Source: Rhodospira trueperi (lineage in GTDB: Bacteria > Pseudomonadota > Alphaproteobacteria > Rhodospirillales > Rhodospirillaceae). From it: a stretch of 64,000 bases of DNA. Below are positions 10,552 through 20,240 of the stretch, in pieces. Numbering within the stretch: position 1 is the first letter of the stretch; the number at the start of each line of letters is the position of its first letter. Made by a program: the position numbers and the translations under genes. The DNA lies in assembly GCF_900101965.1 (NCBI RefSeq), contig NZ_FNAP01000004.1:186001-250000 (forward strand). The letters run 5' to 3'. The notes under the pieces were generated by a model. The model saw only the letters and a list, made by a program, of their open reading frames with translations. It was not told where the DNA came from and ran no database searches.

Positions 10552-13500
10552 ATGGTCGCGTTCACCCGCCTGCGCCTGACCGGCTTCAAGTCGTTCGTTG
10601 ATCCGACCGATCTGGTGATCGAACCGGGCCTGACCGGCGTGGTCGGCCCCAACGGCTGCGGCAAGTCGAATCTGGTCGAGGCGCTGCGCTGGGTCATGGG
10701 CGAAACCTCCGCCAAGCAGATGCGCGGCGGCGAGATGGACGACGTCATCTTCGGCGGCACCGGGCAGCGGCCGGCCCGCAACATCGCCGAGGTGACCATC
10801 GATCTCGACAACGCGGACGGGTCCGCCGCCGTCTTCCGCCAGTTCCGTGAGTTGGAGATCACCCGCCGCATCGAGCGTGGTTCCGGGTCCGTGTATCGCG
10901 TTAACGGCAAGGAGGCACGGGCGCGCGACGTGCAGCTTCTGTTCGCCGACGCCGCCACCGGGGCGCGCTCGACGGCCATGGTGTCTCAGGGGCGGGTCGG
11001 GGCGATCATCGCCGCCCGTCCGGCCCAGCGCCGCGCCCTGCTGGAGGAGGCCGCCGGCATCGGCGGCCTGCACGCCCGCCGGCACGAGGCCGAAACCCGC
11101 CTGAAGGGGGCCGAAGCCAACCTGGAACGCCTGGACGACGTTCTGGGGGCGCTCGACGGGCAGGCCCGCAATCTGCGCAAGCAGGCGCGGCAGGCCGCGC
11201 AGTACAGGGAGGTCTCCGAGGGCATCCGCCACGCCGAGGCCGTGGTGCTGCGGCTGCGCTGGCTGACGGCGATCCGGGGGCTGGACGCCGCCCGGACGGC
11301 CGCGCGGGAGAGTGAGCGGATCGTGGGCGAGCTGACCGCCCGCGCCACCACCGCCGAGCGAATCCACGACGAGGCCGCCGAGGCGTTGGCTCCCCTGCGT
11401 GACCGTGCGGCGGAAGCGGCCGCCGCCGTGCAACGCCTGTCAGTGGAGCGCGAGCGACTGGACGCCGAGGATGCCCGCATTGCCAGCGCGCGAGAGGACC
11501 ACCGTGCCCGCCTGGAGCAGACCGGCCGCGACACCGGCCGCGAGCAGACCCGCGCCGCCGATGCCGAGGCGGCGCTGTCGCGTCTGGCCGAGGAGGCGGA
11601 GTCGCTGACGGCGGCCTCCGAGGGCGAGGCCGAGGCGCGCGAGGTCAGCCAGCGGCGGCTTCAGGCGGTCAACACCGAGGTCAACGATCTGGATGGGCAG
11701 GCCACCCGGGCGACCCAGGCCCTGGCCGACGCCGAGGCGCGCCGCGCCGCGTTGGACCGGCGTGTGGCCGAGGCGACTCAGCGGGCCGAACGGCTGGCCC
11801 GGCGCAAGGACGATCTGGTGCGGGATTTGGAGGCCGCGCGCGCCCGGGCGCTGGAGGATGGTGCCCTGGAGGCCGCCGGCGCCGCCGTGGCGGCCGCTGA
11901 ACAGGGGCAGGCCGAGGCCATCACCGCGCGCGAGCGGGCCGAGGCGGCGCGGGGTGAGGCTCGCGGCGGCTTCGACGATGCGCGCGAGGCGCTTCAGGGC
12001 GTCGCGGCCGAACGCGCCAGCCTGCGCGCCGAGGTCGAGGCCCTTGAGGGGATGCTGGCCCGCGAGGCACCGGAGAGCACCGCCGGCCCGCCGGTGCTGG
12101 AATCGTTGTCGGTGGCGTCGGGGTTTGAGACCGCCCTGGGTGCGGCCCTGGGCGATGACCTGACGGCCTCGCTGGACGCGGCGACGCCCGCGCACTGGGT
12201 CGATCTGCCGCCGTTGCCCGACTTGGCGCCGTTGCCGGCCGGCGTGGAGCCCTTGGCCGATCACGTCCAGGCGCCGACCGCCCTGGCCCGGCGGTTGTTG
12301 CAGGTGGGTGTGGTCCGTGACCGCGACACCGGCGATTCGCTCCGCCACGATCTGCGGCTGGGCCAACGCTTGGTCAGCGCGGAGGGCGACCTGTGGCGCT
12401 GGGATGGGCTGACGGTGCGCGCGGGCGCGGGCGCGGCGGCGGGGGACCGGGCGGCGGCGCGGCTGCGCACCCGCAATCGGCTCGCGGACTTGCGCGAGGC
12501 GCTGTCGGGCGTCGAGGCCCGCGTGACCGACGCCGAATCCGCCGTGCAGGCGGCGCGTGACGCGCTGACCCGTACCGAGGAGGCCGAACGCGTTGCCCGC
12601 GACGCGGTCAAGGCCGCCGACCGGGCGCTGGCCACGGCACGCAGCGAGCAGGAGGGCTTGCGCCGCAAGGCCGCCGAGGCGGACGCCGCCCTGGCCTCAC
12701 TGCGGGCCACTCTGGCCCAGGTCGAGGCCGACGGCTCCGAGGCCGCCGCCCAGGCCGAGGCGGCCCGGGCCGAGCGCGCCGATCTGGGGACCGGAGATGC
12801 GGCGCGGGCGGATCTGGACCGCCTGCGGGCGGCTCTGACCGAGAAACGCACGACGCTCGTCGAGGCCCGGGCCGATCACGATCGGCTGCTGCGTGAGATC
12901 GGCGACCGCGACCGCCGGGTCAAGGCGATGGAGGTCGACCGGCGCTCCTGGACCGAGCGTCTCGAACAGGCGCGCGCTCAACTCGTGGACCTCGACAAGC
13001 GTCAGGCCGATCTGTCCGCCGCCCTGGCCGAGCTGGACGCGGCGCCGGCGCGTCTGGCCACCGAACGGGCGGCACTGCGGGAGGCGACCGAGGCCGCCGA
13101 GGCCCGCCGCGCCGCCGACTCCGATGCCCTCGCGGCGGCGGAGACAAGGGCGCGCGAAGCGGCCCAGGCCCGCGCCGAGGCCGGCCGCGCCCTCGCCGCC
13201 GCCCGCGAGGAGCGGGTGCGCCGCGACGCCGCCGTCGAGCAGGGGCAGGCCGCGTGCCGTGAGGTGGCCGGGGCTATCGCCGAACGCCTTGATGTGCCGC
13301 CGGACGGACTGCCCGAGGCGGCCGGGCTGCCGACGGACGATGCCCTGCCGTCGCTGGAGGAGGCGGAGGCGGCGCTTTCCAAACTGGCCCGCCAGCGCGA
13401 CGGGATGGGGCCGGTCAACTTGCGCGCCGAGGCGGAGTTGGCCGACCTCGATGAAAAGGTGGCCGGCCTGCGCCATGAGCGCGAGGACCTGACCGGGGCC

Positions 13501-14034
13501 ATCGCCCGCCTGCGTCAGGGCATTTCAGAGATCAACCGCGAGGGCCGGCAACGGCTGGTCGACTCCTTCACCACCGTCAATGGGCACTTCCGCGACCTGT
13601 TTGCCCGCCTGTTCGGCGGCGGTCAGGCGCACCTGGAGATGATCGACAGCGCCGACCCGCTGGAGGCCGGCCTGGAGATCATGGCCAGCCCGCCCGGCAA
13701 GAAGCTGCAAATCCTCTCGCTGCTGTCCGGCGGCGAGCAGGCGCTGACCGCGCTGGCCCTGCTGTTCGCGGTGTTCCTGACCAACCCCGCGCCGATCTGC
13801 GTGCTCGACGAGGTGGACGCGCCACTCGACGACGCCAATGTGGACCGCCTGTGCCATCTGCTGGAAGACCTGGGGGCCACCACCGCCACGCGCTTCCTGA
13901 TGGTTACACACCACCGCATGAGCATGGCCCGCATGGACCGCCTGTTCGGCGTCACCATGATGGAACGCGGAATCTCCACCCTGCTGTCGGTGGACCTGCG
14001 CGAGGCCGAACGGTTGCGGGAGCGGGACGGGTAG
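10552..14034 (+). CDS. smc: chromosome segregation ATPase SMC
   Basis: Core of the bacterial condensin that compacts and segregates the chromosome with ScpA and ScpB. The product is 1160 residues: N-terminal ATPase half with Walker A GPNGCGKS at 32-39, a long Ala/Glu/Arg-rich coiled coil (about 170-500), a globular hinge region (about 500-645) lacking the usual conserved glycines, a second coiled coil, then the signature LSGGEQ at 1058-1063 and Walker B VLDEVD from 1084. Weakly conserved hinges are usual in alphaproteobacterial SMC. Both halves of the ATPase are intact. It probably shares a transcript with the DsbA-like gene 21 bases upstream. Confidence 0.97.
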   Translation: MVAFTRLRLTGFKSFVDPTDLVIEPGLTGVVGPNGCGKSNLVEALRWVMGETSAKQMRGGEMDDVIFGGTGQRPARNIAEVTIDLDNADGSAAVFRQFRELEITRRIERGSGSVYRVNGKEARARDVQLLFADAATGARSTAMVSQGRVGAIIAARPAQRRALLEEAAGIGGLHARRHEAETRLKGAEANLERLDDVLGALDGQARNLRKQARQAAQYREVSEGIRHAEAVVLRLRWLTAIRGLDAARTAARESERIVGELTARATTAERIHDEAAEALAPLRDRAAEAAAAVQRLSVERERLDAEDARIASAREDHRARLEQTGRDTGREQTRAADAEAALSRLAEEAESLTAASEGEAEAREVSQRRLQAVNTEVNDLDGQATRATQALADAEARRAALDRRVAEATQRAERLARRKDDLVRDLEAARARALEDGALEAAGAAVAAAEQGQAEAITARERAEAARGEARGGFDDAREALQGVAAERASLRAEVEALEGMLAREAPESTAGPPVLESLSVASGFETALGAALGDDLTASLDAATPAHWVDLPPLPDLAPLPAGVEPLADHVQAPTALARRLLQVGVVRDRDTGDSLRHDLRLGQRLVSAEGDLWRWDGLTVRAGAGAAAGDRAAARLRTRNRLADLREALSGVEARVTDAESAVQAARDALTRTEEAERVARDAVKAADRALATARSEQEGLRRKAAEADAALASLRATLAQVEADGSEAAAQAEAARAERADLGTGDAARADLDRLRAALTEKRTTLVEARADHDRLLREIGDRDRRVKAMEVDRRSWTERLEQARAQLVDLDKRQADLSAALAELDAAPARLATERAALREATEAAEARRAADSDALAAAETRAREAAQARAEAGRALAAAREERVRRDAAVEQGQAACREVAGAIAERLDVPPDGLPEAAGLPTDDALPSLEEAEAALSKLARQRDGMGPVNLRAEAELADLDEKVAGLRHEREDLTGAIARLRQGISEINREGRQRLVDSFTTVNGHFRDLFARLFGGGQAHLEMIDSADPLEAGLEIMASPPGKKLQILSLLSGGEQALTALALLFAVFLTNPAPICVLDEVDAPLDDANVDRLCHLLEDLGATTATRFLMVTHHRMSMARMDRLFGVTMMERGISTLLSVDLREAERLRERDG

Positions 14035-14401
14035 CGCCGTGCTGCCGTAGGGCGGGTGGCCCCAGGACACCCGCCGTGTCATGCGGATTCCCGGCATTTC
14101 GTTCCTGTCGGTACCGGGGCGTTCGTTTCAGCCGGTCGGTGCCGCCCGGATTCCCTCCCCTGGATAGGGGAGGGCTGGGGTGGGGTTGATATGGACAATG
14201 CTTGGGGTTGACGCCGCAAGCGACATCGGTGCGAAAACCAACGCGCCCCCCTCCCGGCCTCCCCCCGAAGGGGGGAGGAGACGACCGGTGCACACCGAAC
14301 CGGAACGGATACAAGGGCCGCTGTATCACAATCCGCGCGGTGGCTGTCCTGCGGCCAGCCGCCCTAAACTTGCCTTCCACCGCGAGGGATGGGCGCCGTC
14401 C
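14035..14401. other. convergent smc/nrdJ gap filled with palindromes
   Basis: No gene seen. The gap holds a GGGCGGGTG...CACCCGCC palindrome at about 14048-14077, element A of the paired repeat described separately, and a GGCTG...CAGCC palindrome at about 14342-14361. Since both flanking genes end here, some of these stems may stop transcription from either side. Confidence 0.6.
14153..14281. repeat. paired intergenic element, copy A
   Basis: Begins with the hairpin CCCTCCCC-TGGATA-GGGGAGGG, continues GGCTGGGGTGGGG, then a variable middle containing TTGACGCCGCAAGCG, and ends in the hairpin CCTCCCCCC-GAA-GGGGGGAGG. The same blocks in the same order and orientation recur at about 42728-42845. 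Confidence 0.75.
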
Positions 14402-16825
14402 CTACCCGCAGCGGGAGTAGCCGCAACTGGCACAGGTGTCGCATCCCTCCTGACGCATCAGGGTGGGCTGGCCGCATTTGGGGCAGAACCGCATGCCGGC
14501 CGGGCGTCGTCCGGGCGTCGGTGCGCCACCCTCGGTGGCGGCTTCCGGGACGGCCTCCGGCGCGGCCTCTTCCCCGGCGGAGAGGAACCCAGTTTCGATC
14601 ATGTGCCGTTCGATCACCCCGCCGATGGCCGCCAGCAGCGAGGGCACGTAGCGGCCCTCCATCCACTGGCCGCCGCGCGGGTCGAACACGGCCTTCAGTT
14701 CCTCGACCACGAAGCGCACGTCGCCGCCGCGCCGGAACACCGCCGAGATCATGCGGGTCAGGGCCACGGTCCAGGCGTAATGCTCCATGTTCTTGGAGTT
14801 GATGAACACCTCGAACGGCCGCCGCCGGCCCTCGGGTCCGGCCACGTCGTTGACGGTGATGTAGATGGCGTGGTCGCTTTCCGGCCAGCGCACCTTGTAC
14901 GTTCGTCCGGGCAGCACCTGGGGTCGGTCCAGGGGGCGCGTTAGGTGGACCACGCGACCGTCGCCGCGCGCCGCCGGGTCGGTGGTTTCAAAGGCGCCGC
15001 CGCTCTCGTCCGCCGACACGGTGGCGAGGTCGGCGCCGGAGTCGGCCAGGGCCTGCGGGCTCTGTTCGGGCGCGGGCGTGCCTTCGTCCGCCGGGGCCTC
15101 CGGGGCGTCACCATCGGTCGCCACCGACAGCACCGCGCCGGTCACGGGGTTGGGTCGGTAGGTGGTGCAGCCCTTGCACCCCATCTCCCACGCCTGCCGA
15201 TAGACATCCTTGAAGGCCGGGAACGGCAGGTCCTCCGGCACGTTGATGGTCTTGGAGACCGCGCTGTCGACATACTTCTGCACCACGGCCTGCATCACCA
15301 GATGGTCGCGCGGCGCCAGCGTCTGGGCATCCACGAAGGCGTCGGTCAGGGGCGCGTCGGGCCCCTTGATGGCCCGATACAGCCGGATGGCGTAGTCGGA
15401 AACGGTTTCCTCACGCCGGGTGCCGTCCGGTTGCAGCACGGCGCGGGTGTAGCTGAAGCTGAACACCGGCTCCAGCCCGGACGAGACATTGTCGGCGAAC
15501 AGCGAGATGGTGCCCGTGGGGGCCACCGACGTGATGAGGGCGTTGCGGATGCCGTGTTTGGCGATGCCGGCGCGCAAGTCCTCGTCCAACGCGCGGATGG
15601 TCTCGCCCTGAAGGTATTTGTCGCGGTCGAACAGGGGGAACGGCCCCTTCTCGCGCGCCAGATCGATGGAGGCGCGGTAGGCCGCGCGGCGCAGCACGGC
15701 CAACCACCGATCCGTCAGCGCCACCGCCGCGTCGGAGCCATAGCGGGCACCGCACAGGATCAGGGCGTCCGCCAGCCCGGTGATGCCCAGGCCGATGCGG
15801 CGTTTGGATCGGGCCTCGTGCTCCTGTTCGGGGAGAGGGTAGCGCGAGACTTCAATGACGTTGTCGAGCAGGCGCACGGCCGTGGCGGTCAGGTCTTCCA
15901 GCGTCTCGATGTCCAGGCGGGCCGCGTCGGTGAAGGGGTCGCTCACCAGCCGCGCCAGATTGATCGACCCGAGCAGGCAGGTGCCATACGGGGGAAGTGG
16001 TTGCTCTCCGCAGGGATTGCAGCTATTAATTGCTTCGCAATACCATAGATTGTTTTCGCGATTCACCCGGTCGATGAAGATCACGCCCGGCTCGGCGTGG
16101 TCATAGGTGGCGCGCATGATGCGGCCCCACAGGTCCCGGGCGCGCACCGTGCGAAAGACGGAGCCCTCGAAAACAAGGTCCCACGCCGCGTCCGAGTCCA
16201 CCGCTGCCATGAAGGCGTCCGTCACCAGCACCGACAGATTGAACATGCGCAGCCGTCCCGGCTCGCGCTTGGCGTCGATAAAATGCTCAATGTCGGGATG
16301 ATCGCAGCGCAACGTGGCCATCATCGCGCCGCGCCGTGATCCGGCGCTCATGATGGTGCGGCACATGGCGTCCCAGACGTCCATGAAGGAGACTGGTCCG
16401 GAGGCGTCGGCTCCGACGCCATGCACGGGCGCGCCCTTCGGCCGGATCGTCGAGAAGTCGTAGCCGATGCCACCGCCCTGCTGCAGCGTCAGGGCAGCCT
16501 CCCGCAAATGGGCGAAGATGCCGCCCATGTCGTCCGGTACGGTGCCCATGACGAAGCAGTTGAACAGGGTTACCTTGCGGTCGGTTCCGGCCCCGGCAAG
16601 GATGCGTCCGGCCGGTAGAACCCGGAAGCCGTCAAGGGCCTCGGAAAACCGGTCGAACCAGTGTTCCGGCTCTGGTTCGACAGCGGCCAGGGTTCGCGCG
16701 ACCCGGGTCCAGGTGTCCTCGACGGACTTGTCCACAGGCTCCCCGGTCGGCGTCTTGAACCGATATTTCATATCCCAGATTTGATGGGCGATGGGCGCGA
16801 TTGGCGCCGGGGCGCTCTCGGACAC
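14402..16825 (-). CDS. nrdJ: vitamin B12-dependent ribonucleotide reductase (class II)
   Basis: Reduces ribonucleotides to deoxyribonucleotides with adenosylcobalamin, so it works with or without oxygen. The 807-residue product has the class II core (RILAGAG, NCFVMGT, QQGGGIGYDFS, GSRRGAMMATL), the active-site block NPCGEQPLPPYGTCLLGS, and PTGTISLFADNVSSGLEPVF. A low-complexity acidic insert follows, then a C-terminal TSCPD-like domain and a zinc-ribbon tail CPKCG...CDTCASCGYSRCG. The GTG start was preferred to an ATG 51 bases upstream (16876) because AGGGAGG lies at ideal spacing before it. No cobalamin riboswitch was recognised in the leader. This may be the main reductase. Confidence 0.95.
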   Translation of the reverse strand: MSESAPAPIAPIAHQIWDMKYRFKTPTGEPVDKSVEDTWTRVARTLAAVEPEPEHWFDRFSEALDGFRVLPAGRILAGAGTDRKVTLFNCFVMGTVPDDMGGIFAHLREAALTLQQGGGIGYDFSTIRPKGAPVHGVGADASGPVSFMDVWDAMCRTIMSAGSRRGAMMATLRCDHPDIEHFIDAKREPGRLRMFNLSVLVTDAFMAAVDSDAAWDLVFEGSVFRTVRARDLWGRIMRATYDHAEPGVIFIDRVNRENNLWYCEAINSCNPCGEQPLPPYGTCLLGSINLARLVSDPFTDAARLDIETLEDLTATAVRLLDNVIEVSRYPLPEQEHEARSKRRIGLGITGLADALILCGARYGSDAAVALTDRWLAVLRRAAYRASIDLAREKGPFPLFDRDKYLQGETIRALDEDLRAGIAKHGIRNALITSVAPTGTISLFADNVSSGLEPVFSFSYTRAVLQPDGTRREETVSDYAIRLYRAIKGPDAPLTDAFVDAQTLAPRDHLVMQAVVQKYVDSAVSKTINVPEDLPFPAFKDVYRQAWEMGCKGCTTYRPNPVTGAVLSVATDGDAPEAPADEGTPAPEQSPQALADSGADLATVSADESGGAFETTDPAARGDGRVVHLTRPLDRPQVLPGRTYKVRWPESDHAIYITVNDVAGPEGRRRPFEVFINSKNMEHYAWTVALTRMISAVFRRGGDVRFVVEELKAVFDPRGGQWMEGRYVPSLLAAIGGVIERHMIETGFLSAGEEAAPEAVPEAATEGGAPTPGRRPAGMRFCPKCGQPTLMRQEGCDTCASCGYSRCG

Positions 16826-17029
16826 GGACGCGACCTCCCTGTGGAACGAACGATTCCGTCGTTCATATGAACTCAACGCCGAATCCGCCGATCCGGAAAA
16901 GGTGTCGACCTGATTACGCCGCAGGGCTCAGGTGGTCAAGCGATGTTCGCTTTGTGTTCCGCTCCGAATCATCTGGCGCGGATGGGGTCGGTCCCTGTGT
17001 CAAGGCCCGAAAAAAACCGATCCACAATG

Positions 17030-17038
17030 TTATCCACA
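17030..17038 (+). promoter_or_regulatory. consensus DnaA box upstream of nrdJ
   Basis: TTATCCACA, the strict DnaA-box consensus, about 205 bases before the nrdJ start and next to a second partial TCCACA at 17021. It lies near the plsC stop, so it could be chance, but DnaA control of ribonucleotide reductase genes is known in E. coli. Confidence 0.35.
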
Positions 17039-17045
17039 GACGCCG

Positions 17046-17771
17046 TCACAGCGGCGGCGACCCCGGGTGTGGCAAGGCGGCGCCGGCCTCCTCGATCCGG
17101 GTTTGCAGCGTGTCGAGAAACGCCCGTTTGGCGAGGCCCGGCTCCATGGCGGGCAGAACCTTCAGCGTCACCGTGCCGGGGTGTTTCAGAAAAGCCTTTC
17201 GGCCCCACAGCAGGCCGGAATTCAGGGTGACCGGCAGGACCGGCACGTCGGGAAAGCGGGCCGCAAGGGCCGCGATCCCGGGATGGTAGGGACGGCTCTC
17301 ACCGACCGCCACGCGGGTGCCTTCGGGGAAGATGACGATCTGGCGGCCTTCGGCGAGGGCCTCGCCGCAGGCGTCGAGCATGCTCCTCAGAGCCTTGGCG
17401 CCGGCACTCCTGTCGATGCCGATCATCCCGGAGGCGCGCATGTACCAGCCCACCAGCGGAATCCGGAACAGTTCGCGTTTCAGCACATAGACCGGATCGT
17501 CCAGAAGGGCGTGGAACAAAAACGTATCGAACGCGCTCTGGTGTTTCGCGGCGACGATGACGGGGCCGGCGGGCAGGTTCTCCAGGCCCTCGATGCGCCA
17601 GGACACGCCGACGACAAGGCGGGCCAAGCCGCGCAGCCCGGCCAGCCAGATTTTGGTGGCGGCCACAACCACCGAACGGGGCGCCAGCAGCAGGGGCAGG
17701 TACAGAAGCCCCAACAGCAGGGTCGAGACCACGTACAGGATCAGGAACAGCGCCGAGCGAACGACCGTCAT
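17046..17771 (-). CDS. plsC: 1-acyl-sn-glycerol-3-phosphate acyltransferase PlsC
   Basis: Adds the second acyl chain to lysophosphatidate in phospholipid synthesis at the inner membrane. The 241-residue product has an N-terminal hydrophobic segment (about 5-30), the catalytic HX4D motif as H77 and D82 (HQSAFDT), GMIGIDRS and the glycerophosphate-binding FPEGTR. The ATG overlaps the stop of the upstream gene by four bases (ATGA), showing translational coupling. It ends the ftsE-ftsX-DUF218-plsC operon, an order common in Rhizobiales and Rhodospirillales. An upstream in-frame extension was rejected because it lies over the DUF218 gene. Confidence 0.94.
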   Translation of the reverse strand: MTVVRSALFLILYVVSTLLLGLLYLPLLLAPRSVVVAATKIWLAGLRGLARLVVGVSWRIEGLENLPAGPVIVAAKHQSAFDTFLFHALLDDPVYVLKRELFRIPLVGWYMRASGMIGIDRSAGAKALRSMLDACGEALAEGRQIVIFPEGTRVAVGESRPYHPGIAALAARFPDVPVLPVTLNSGLLWGRKAFLKHPGTVTLKVLPAMEPGLAKRAFLDTLQTRIEEAGAALPHPGSPPL

Positions 17772-18418
17772 GGGGACTCCTTTGCGGGCAGAGCGGATGC
17801 CGGCGCCGGGCCTCGGACGCTGAGTCGTGCCCAGGCCACCAGGTACTTGGTGTACTCCCGGGCCAGCAGCAGGGTTGTGCCGGGAAAACGCCACCACTCG
17901 TCCTGCTTGACGTGCGGCGGAAAGACAGGGTGAGGGATCAGGGTCATGCCCGGCATCATCGAACGGAATTCCAGCAGGGCACGGCGCATGTGGTACGCCG
18001 CCGTCACCAGGCGCAGGCTTTGATACCCTTTCTTCCGAACCCAGGCGGCCGTTTCCTCCGCGTTGCCCAGGGTATCGGCGGCGGCATGGCCGAGCACCAC
18101 GCGGTCGGCCATCCCCGCCGACGGCGCGACCCCGAACGCCTGCCACAGGTCATCCTCCGCCACCTGTTCCGGAACGCCGCTAATGAACAGGGCCTCTCCG
18201 AGCCCGGCCTCCAGCAAGGAAAGACCCGCGCGGATCCGTTCGCTCCCGCCGGTCAGCACCACGATGGCATCGACGGGCCGGTCCTCGTCGGCATCGCGCG
18301 GCGCCGGAATGGCGCCGGCAAACCAGACCAGACCAGCCACCCAGGCGAGCACCATCAGTGCCAACACCCCCAGGAGGGTGGCCCGGACGACCAGGGAGGA
18401 AAGCAGGGAGCGCACCAC
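17768..18418 (-). CDS. DUF218 (YdcF/ElyC-like) membrane protein
   Basis: A 216-residue protein with one N-terminal membrane helix (about 12-36) and a DUF218 domain: VDAIVVLTGGSERIRAGL, LFISGV, GNAEETAAWVRKKGYQSLRLVTAAYHMRR, HPVFP. Members such as ElyC and SanA act in envelope integrity, but the reaction is not settled. GTG start at 18418, or the adjacent GTG at 18415. It lies 23 bases after ftsX and overlaps plsC by four, so it is made with division and phospholipid genes. Confidence 0.88.
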   Translation of the reverse strand: MVRSLLSSLVVRATLLGVLALMVLAWVAGLVWFAGAIPAPRDADEDRPVDAIVVLTGGSERIRAGLSLLEAGLGEALFISGVPEQVAEDDLWQAFGVAPSAGMADRVVLGHAAADTLGNAEETAAWVRKKGYQSLRLVTAAYHMRRALLEFRSMMPGMTLIPHPVFPPHVKQDEWWRFPGTTLLLAREYTKYLVAWARLSVRGPAPASALPAKESP

Positions 18419-18441
18419 GGGTCACTCTGTCCAGACTCAGA

Positions 18442-19335
18442 TCACGGCATGCAGGCAAGGGTTCGCAGCACCGTCAGGCGCGCGGTCAGCATCGCCAGCC
18501 CGGCCGCGCCCAGGGGCAGAAGCAACAGCACAGCCCAATCGAGAGCCGACAGGCTGACGCTGGGCACCAGACCGGCCTCGACGCGATCCGCCAGCAGGCC
18601 GACCCCGGCCAGGGTCGGCAAGGCCAGCATGAAACCGCCCATCCCCCCTTTCAACCCCTGAAGCAGGGCGGACCGGGCGAACTGCCGCGCGATGTACTCG
18701 TCCTGCGCGCCGATCATGTGGAGCACTTCGATCACTGGGCGATAGGTCGCAAGCGCGGCCCGGGTAGCGTGCGTCACCGCCACCGCCGTGGCGCCGCTGA
18801 CCACGAGGACCACGGCCAGCCCCAGGGCCCCCAGGGCCTCCCCCAGGTCCATCAGCCGGCCCAGCCACAGCCGGTGCTCGTCCACGGTCGCGCCCGGCAC
18901 GGCCTCACGCAAGGCTTGGGCCAACTGTCCCGGGTTGGCGCGGGCGGCGGCGCCGGGCTTGAGCGTGATGTCCAGCAGGCGGGGCATGGGGAGGTCACGC
19001 ACCAGTTCGCCCGTGCCGATCCAGGGTTCTACCAAGGCCATCAATTCGGCCTCGGCCAGCACCCGGACGGAGGCCACGCCGGGCTGCGCGCGCAGAACCG
19101 CGGCCGCTTGTGCCACCCGCTCGTCGGTCGCCACCCGGGAGGCCTCGCCGAGTCCGGGAACCGGCGGCACCTGCGCGGTCAGACTGCCGGAGACATCGCG
19201 CCGCCAGTCCTCAAGAATATTGCCGAGCGCCAGCGCGCCCGCCGCCGCCAGCACGGCCAGGAACACCATGACCCCCACCAGAACGGGAACCAGCATGGCG
19301 GTCTTGTCGCGGGCCAGGGGCAGATCGCTGTGCAT
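18442..19335 (-). CDS. ftsX: cell division membrane protein FtsX
   Basis: Membrane partner of FtsE; the complex activates septal peptidoglycan hydrolases during division. The product is 297 residues with a cytoplasmic N-tail, a first membrane helix (about 14-40), a periplasmic loop of about 130 residues, and three more helices in the C-terminal half, the FtsX/MacB-type layout. Motifs such as EVLHMIGAQDEYIARQFA match the conserved cytoplasmic loop. It starts 13 bases after ftsE on the same strand. It is less conserved than FtsE, and identification rests on the pairing as well as topology. Confidence 0.93.
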   Translation of the reverse strand: MHSDLPLARDKTAMLVPVLVGVMVFLAVLAAAGALALGNILEDWRRDVSGSLTAQVPPVPGLGEASRVATDERVAQAAAVLRAQPGVASVRVLAEAELMALVEPWIGTGELVRDLPMPRLLDITLKPGAAARANPGQLAQALREAVPGATVDEHRLWLGRLMDLGEALGALGLAVVLVVSGATAVAVTHATRAALATYRPVIEVLHMIGAQDEYIARQFARSALLQGLKGGMGGFMLALPTLAGVGLLADRVEAGLVPSVSLSALDWAVLLLLPLGAAGLAMLTARLTVLRTLACMP

Positions 19336-19348
19336 GGCGGGGCGTCCC

Positions 19349-20119
19349 TCAGGATTGCCGGGGCCGGGGCGGCACCGCGGTCGCCCGGTCGGGGGGAGGG
19401 TCGCCGACCCCGTGCCATGTCAGCCGGCCCGCGTCCAGGTGCAGACGTCCATAGGGGAAGCGCTGCACGAGCTGTTCGTTGTGCGTGGCGATCAGGACCG
19501 TCGTGCCCATCTTGTTCAGTTCCTCGAACAGGTGCAGCAGCCGCATGCCGATACGGTCGTCCACATTGCCCGTGGGCTCGTCGGCCAGCAACAGGTCGGG
19601 ACGATTGATGACGGCCCGGGCGATGGCCACGCGTTGTTTTTGCCCGCCGGAGAGGGTGGGCGGCTTGGCGTTCAGATGGTCGGCAAGTCCGACCCAGGCC
19701 AGCAGTTCCGGCACATGGCGCCGGATATCCGCCTCAGGCGCGCCGGAGACCCGCAGCGGCAGGGCCACGTTGTCCATGGCCGAGAGGTGGTCGATCAGGC
19801 GGAAGTCCTGGAATACCACCCCCATGCGACGGCGCAGGCGTGGCAACAGGCGGCGCGGCAGGCGTGTGACGTCGTGCCCGAACAGGCTGATGCCACCCCG
19901 CGTGGGGCGCAGCGCCAAATAACATAATCCCAGCACCGACGACTTGCCGGCGCCTGATCCGCCGGTCAGAAAATGGAAGGACCCGCGCGGCAGGGTAAAC
20001 CCGATGTCGCGGAAGACCTCGGGCCCCAGGTCATAGCGCAGTCCGACATGGTCGAACCGTACGACCGACTGGCCTTCGGGATCGTCGCGGCGTTCCCGCG
20101 TCCCGGTGTCATGGCTCAT
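19349..20119 (-). CDS. ftsE: cell division ATP-binding protein FtsE
   Basis: ABC ATPase that drives FtsX. The 256-residue product has Walker A GGSGAGKS at 53-60, the Q-loop [10 protein letters not shown], the signature [14 protein letters not shown], Walker [13 protein letters not shown] and the H-loop IATHNE. GNVD and [12 protein letters not shown] are typical of FtsE rather than of LolD. ATG 20119 was chosen over upstream in-frame codons because the longer reading runs into the divergent promoter region. It has an about 18-residue N-terminal extension and a Pro/Arg-rich tail. First gene of the ftsEX-DUF218-plsC operon. Confidence 0.95.
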   Translation of the reverse strand: MSHDTGTRERRDDPEGQSVVRFDHVGLRYDLGPEVFRDIGFTLPRGSFHFLTGGSGAGKSSVLGLCYLALRPTRGGISLFGHDVTRLPRRLLPRLRRRMGVVFQDFRLIDHLSAMDNVALPLRVSGAPEADIRRHVPELLAWVGLADHLNAKPPTLSGGQKQRVAIARAVINRPDLLLADEPTGNVDDRIGMRLLHLFEELNKMGTTVLIATHNEQLVQRFPYGRLHLDAGRLTWHGVGDPPPDRATAVPPRPRQS

Positions 20120-20179
20120 GGCCCTTGGTCCGTGTCCGGTGTGATCCGCAAGTTCCCGCCGCCGTGCCCCGCCCATCGC

Positions 20180-20208
20180 TTGTGCCCAGTCCCTACAGGT
20201 TCTATAAC
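20180..20208 (+). promoter_or_regulatory. candidate sigma-70 promoter for the zinc-ribbon gene
   Basis: TTGTGC, 17-base spacer, TATAAC, about 33 bases before the start codon, in the divergent ftsE gap. This is the best-spaced promoter-like sequence in this part of the window. Confidence 0.5.
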
Positions 20209-20240
20209 GATCACAGCTTTCGCCGCAAACCGATTGCCGC

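Noticed and set aside
16877-17045. Cobalamin riboswitch or NrdR boxes upstream of nrdJ
   Set aside because: I looked for a B12-box-like core and NrdR-type palindromes in the leader and did not recognise either. A covariance-model search would settle it.
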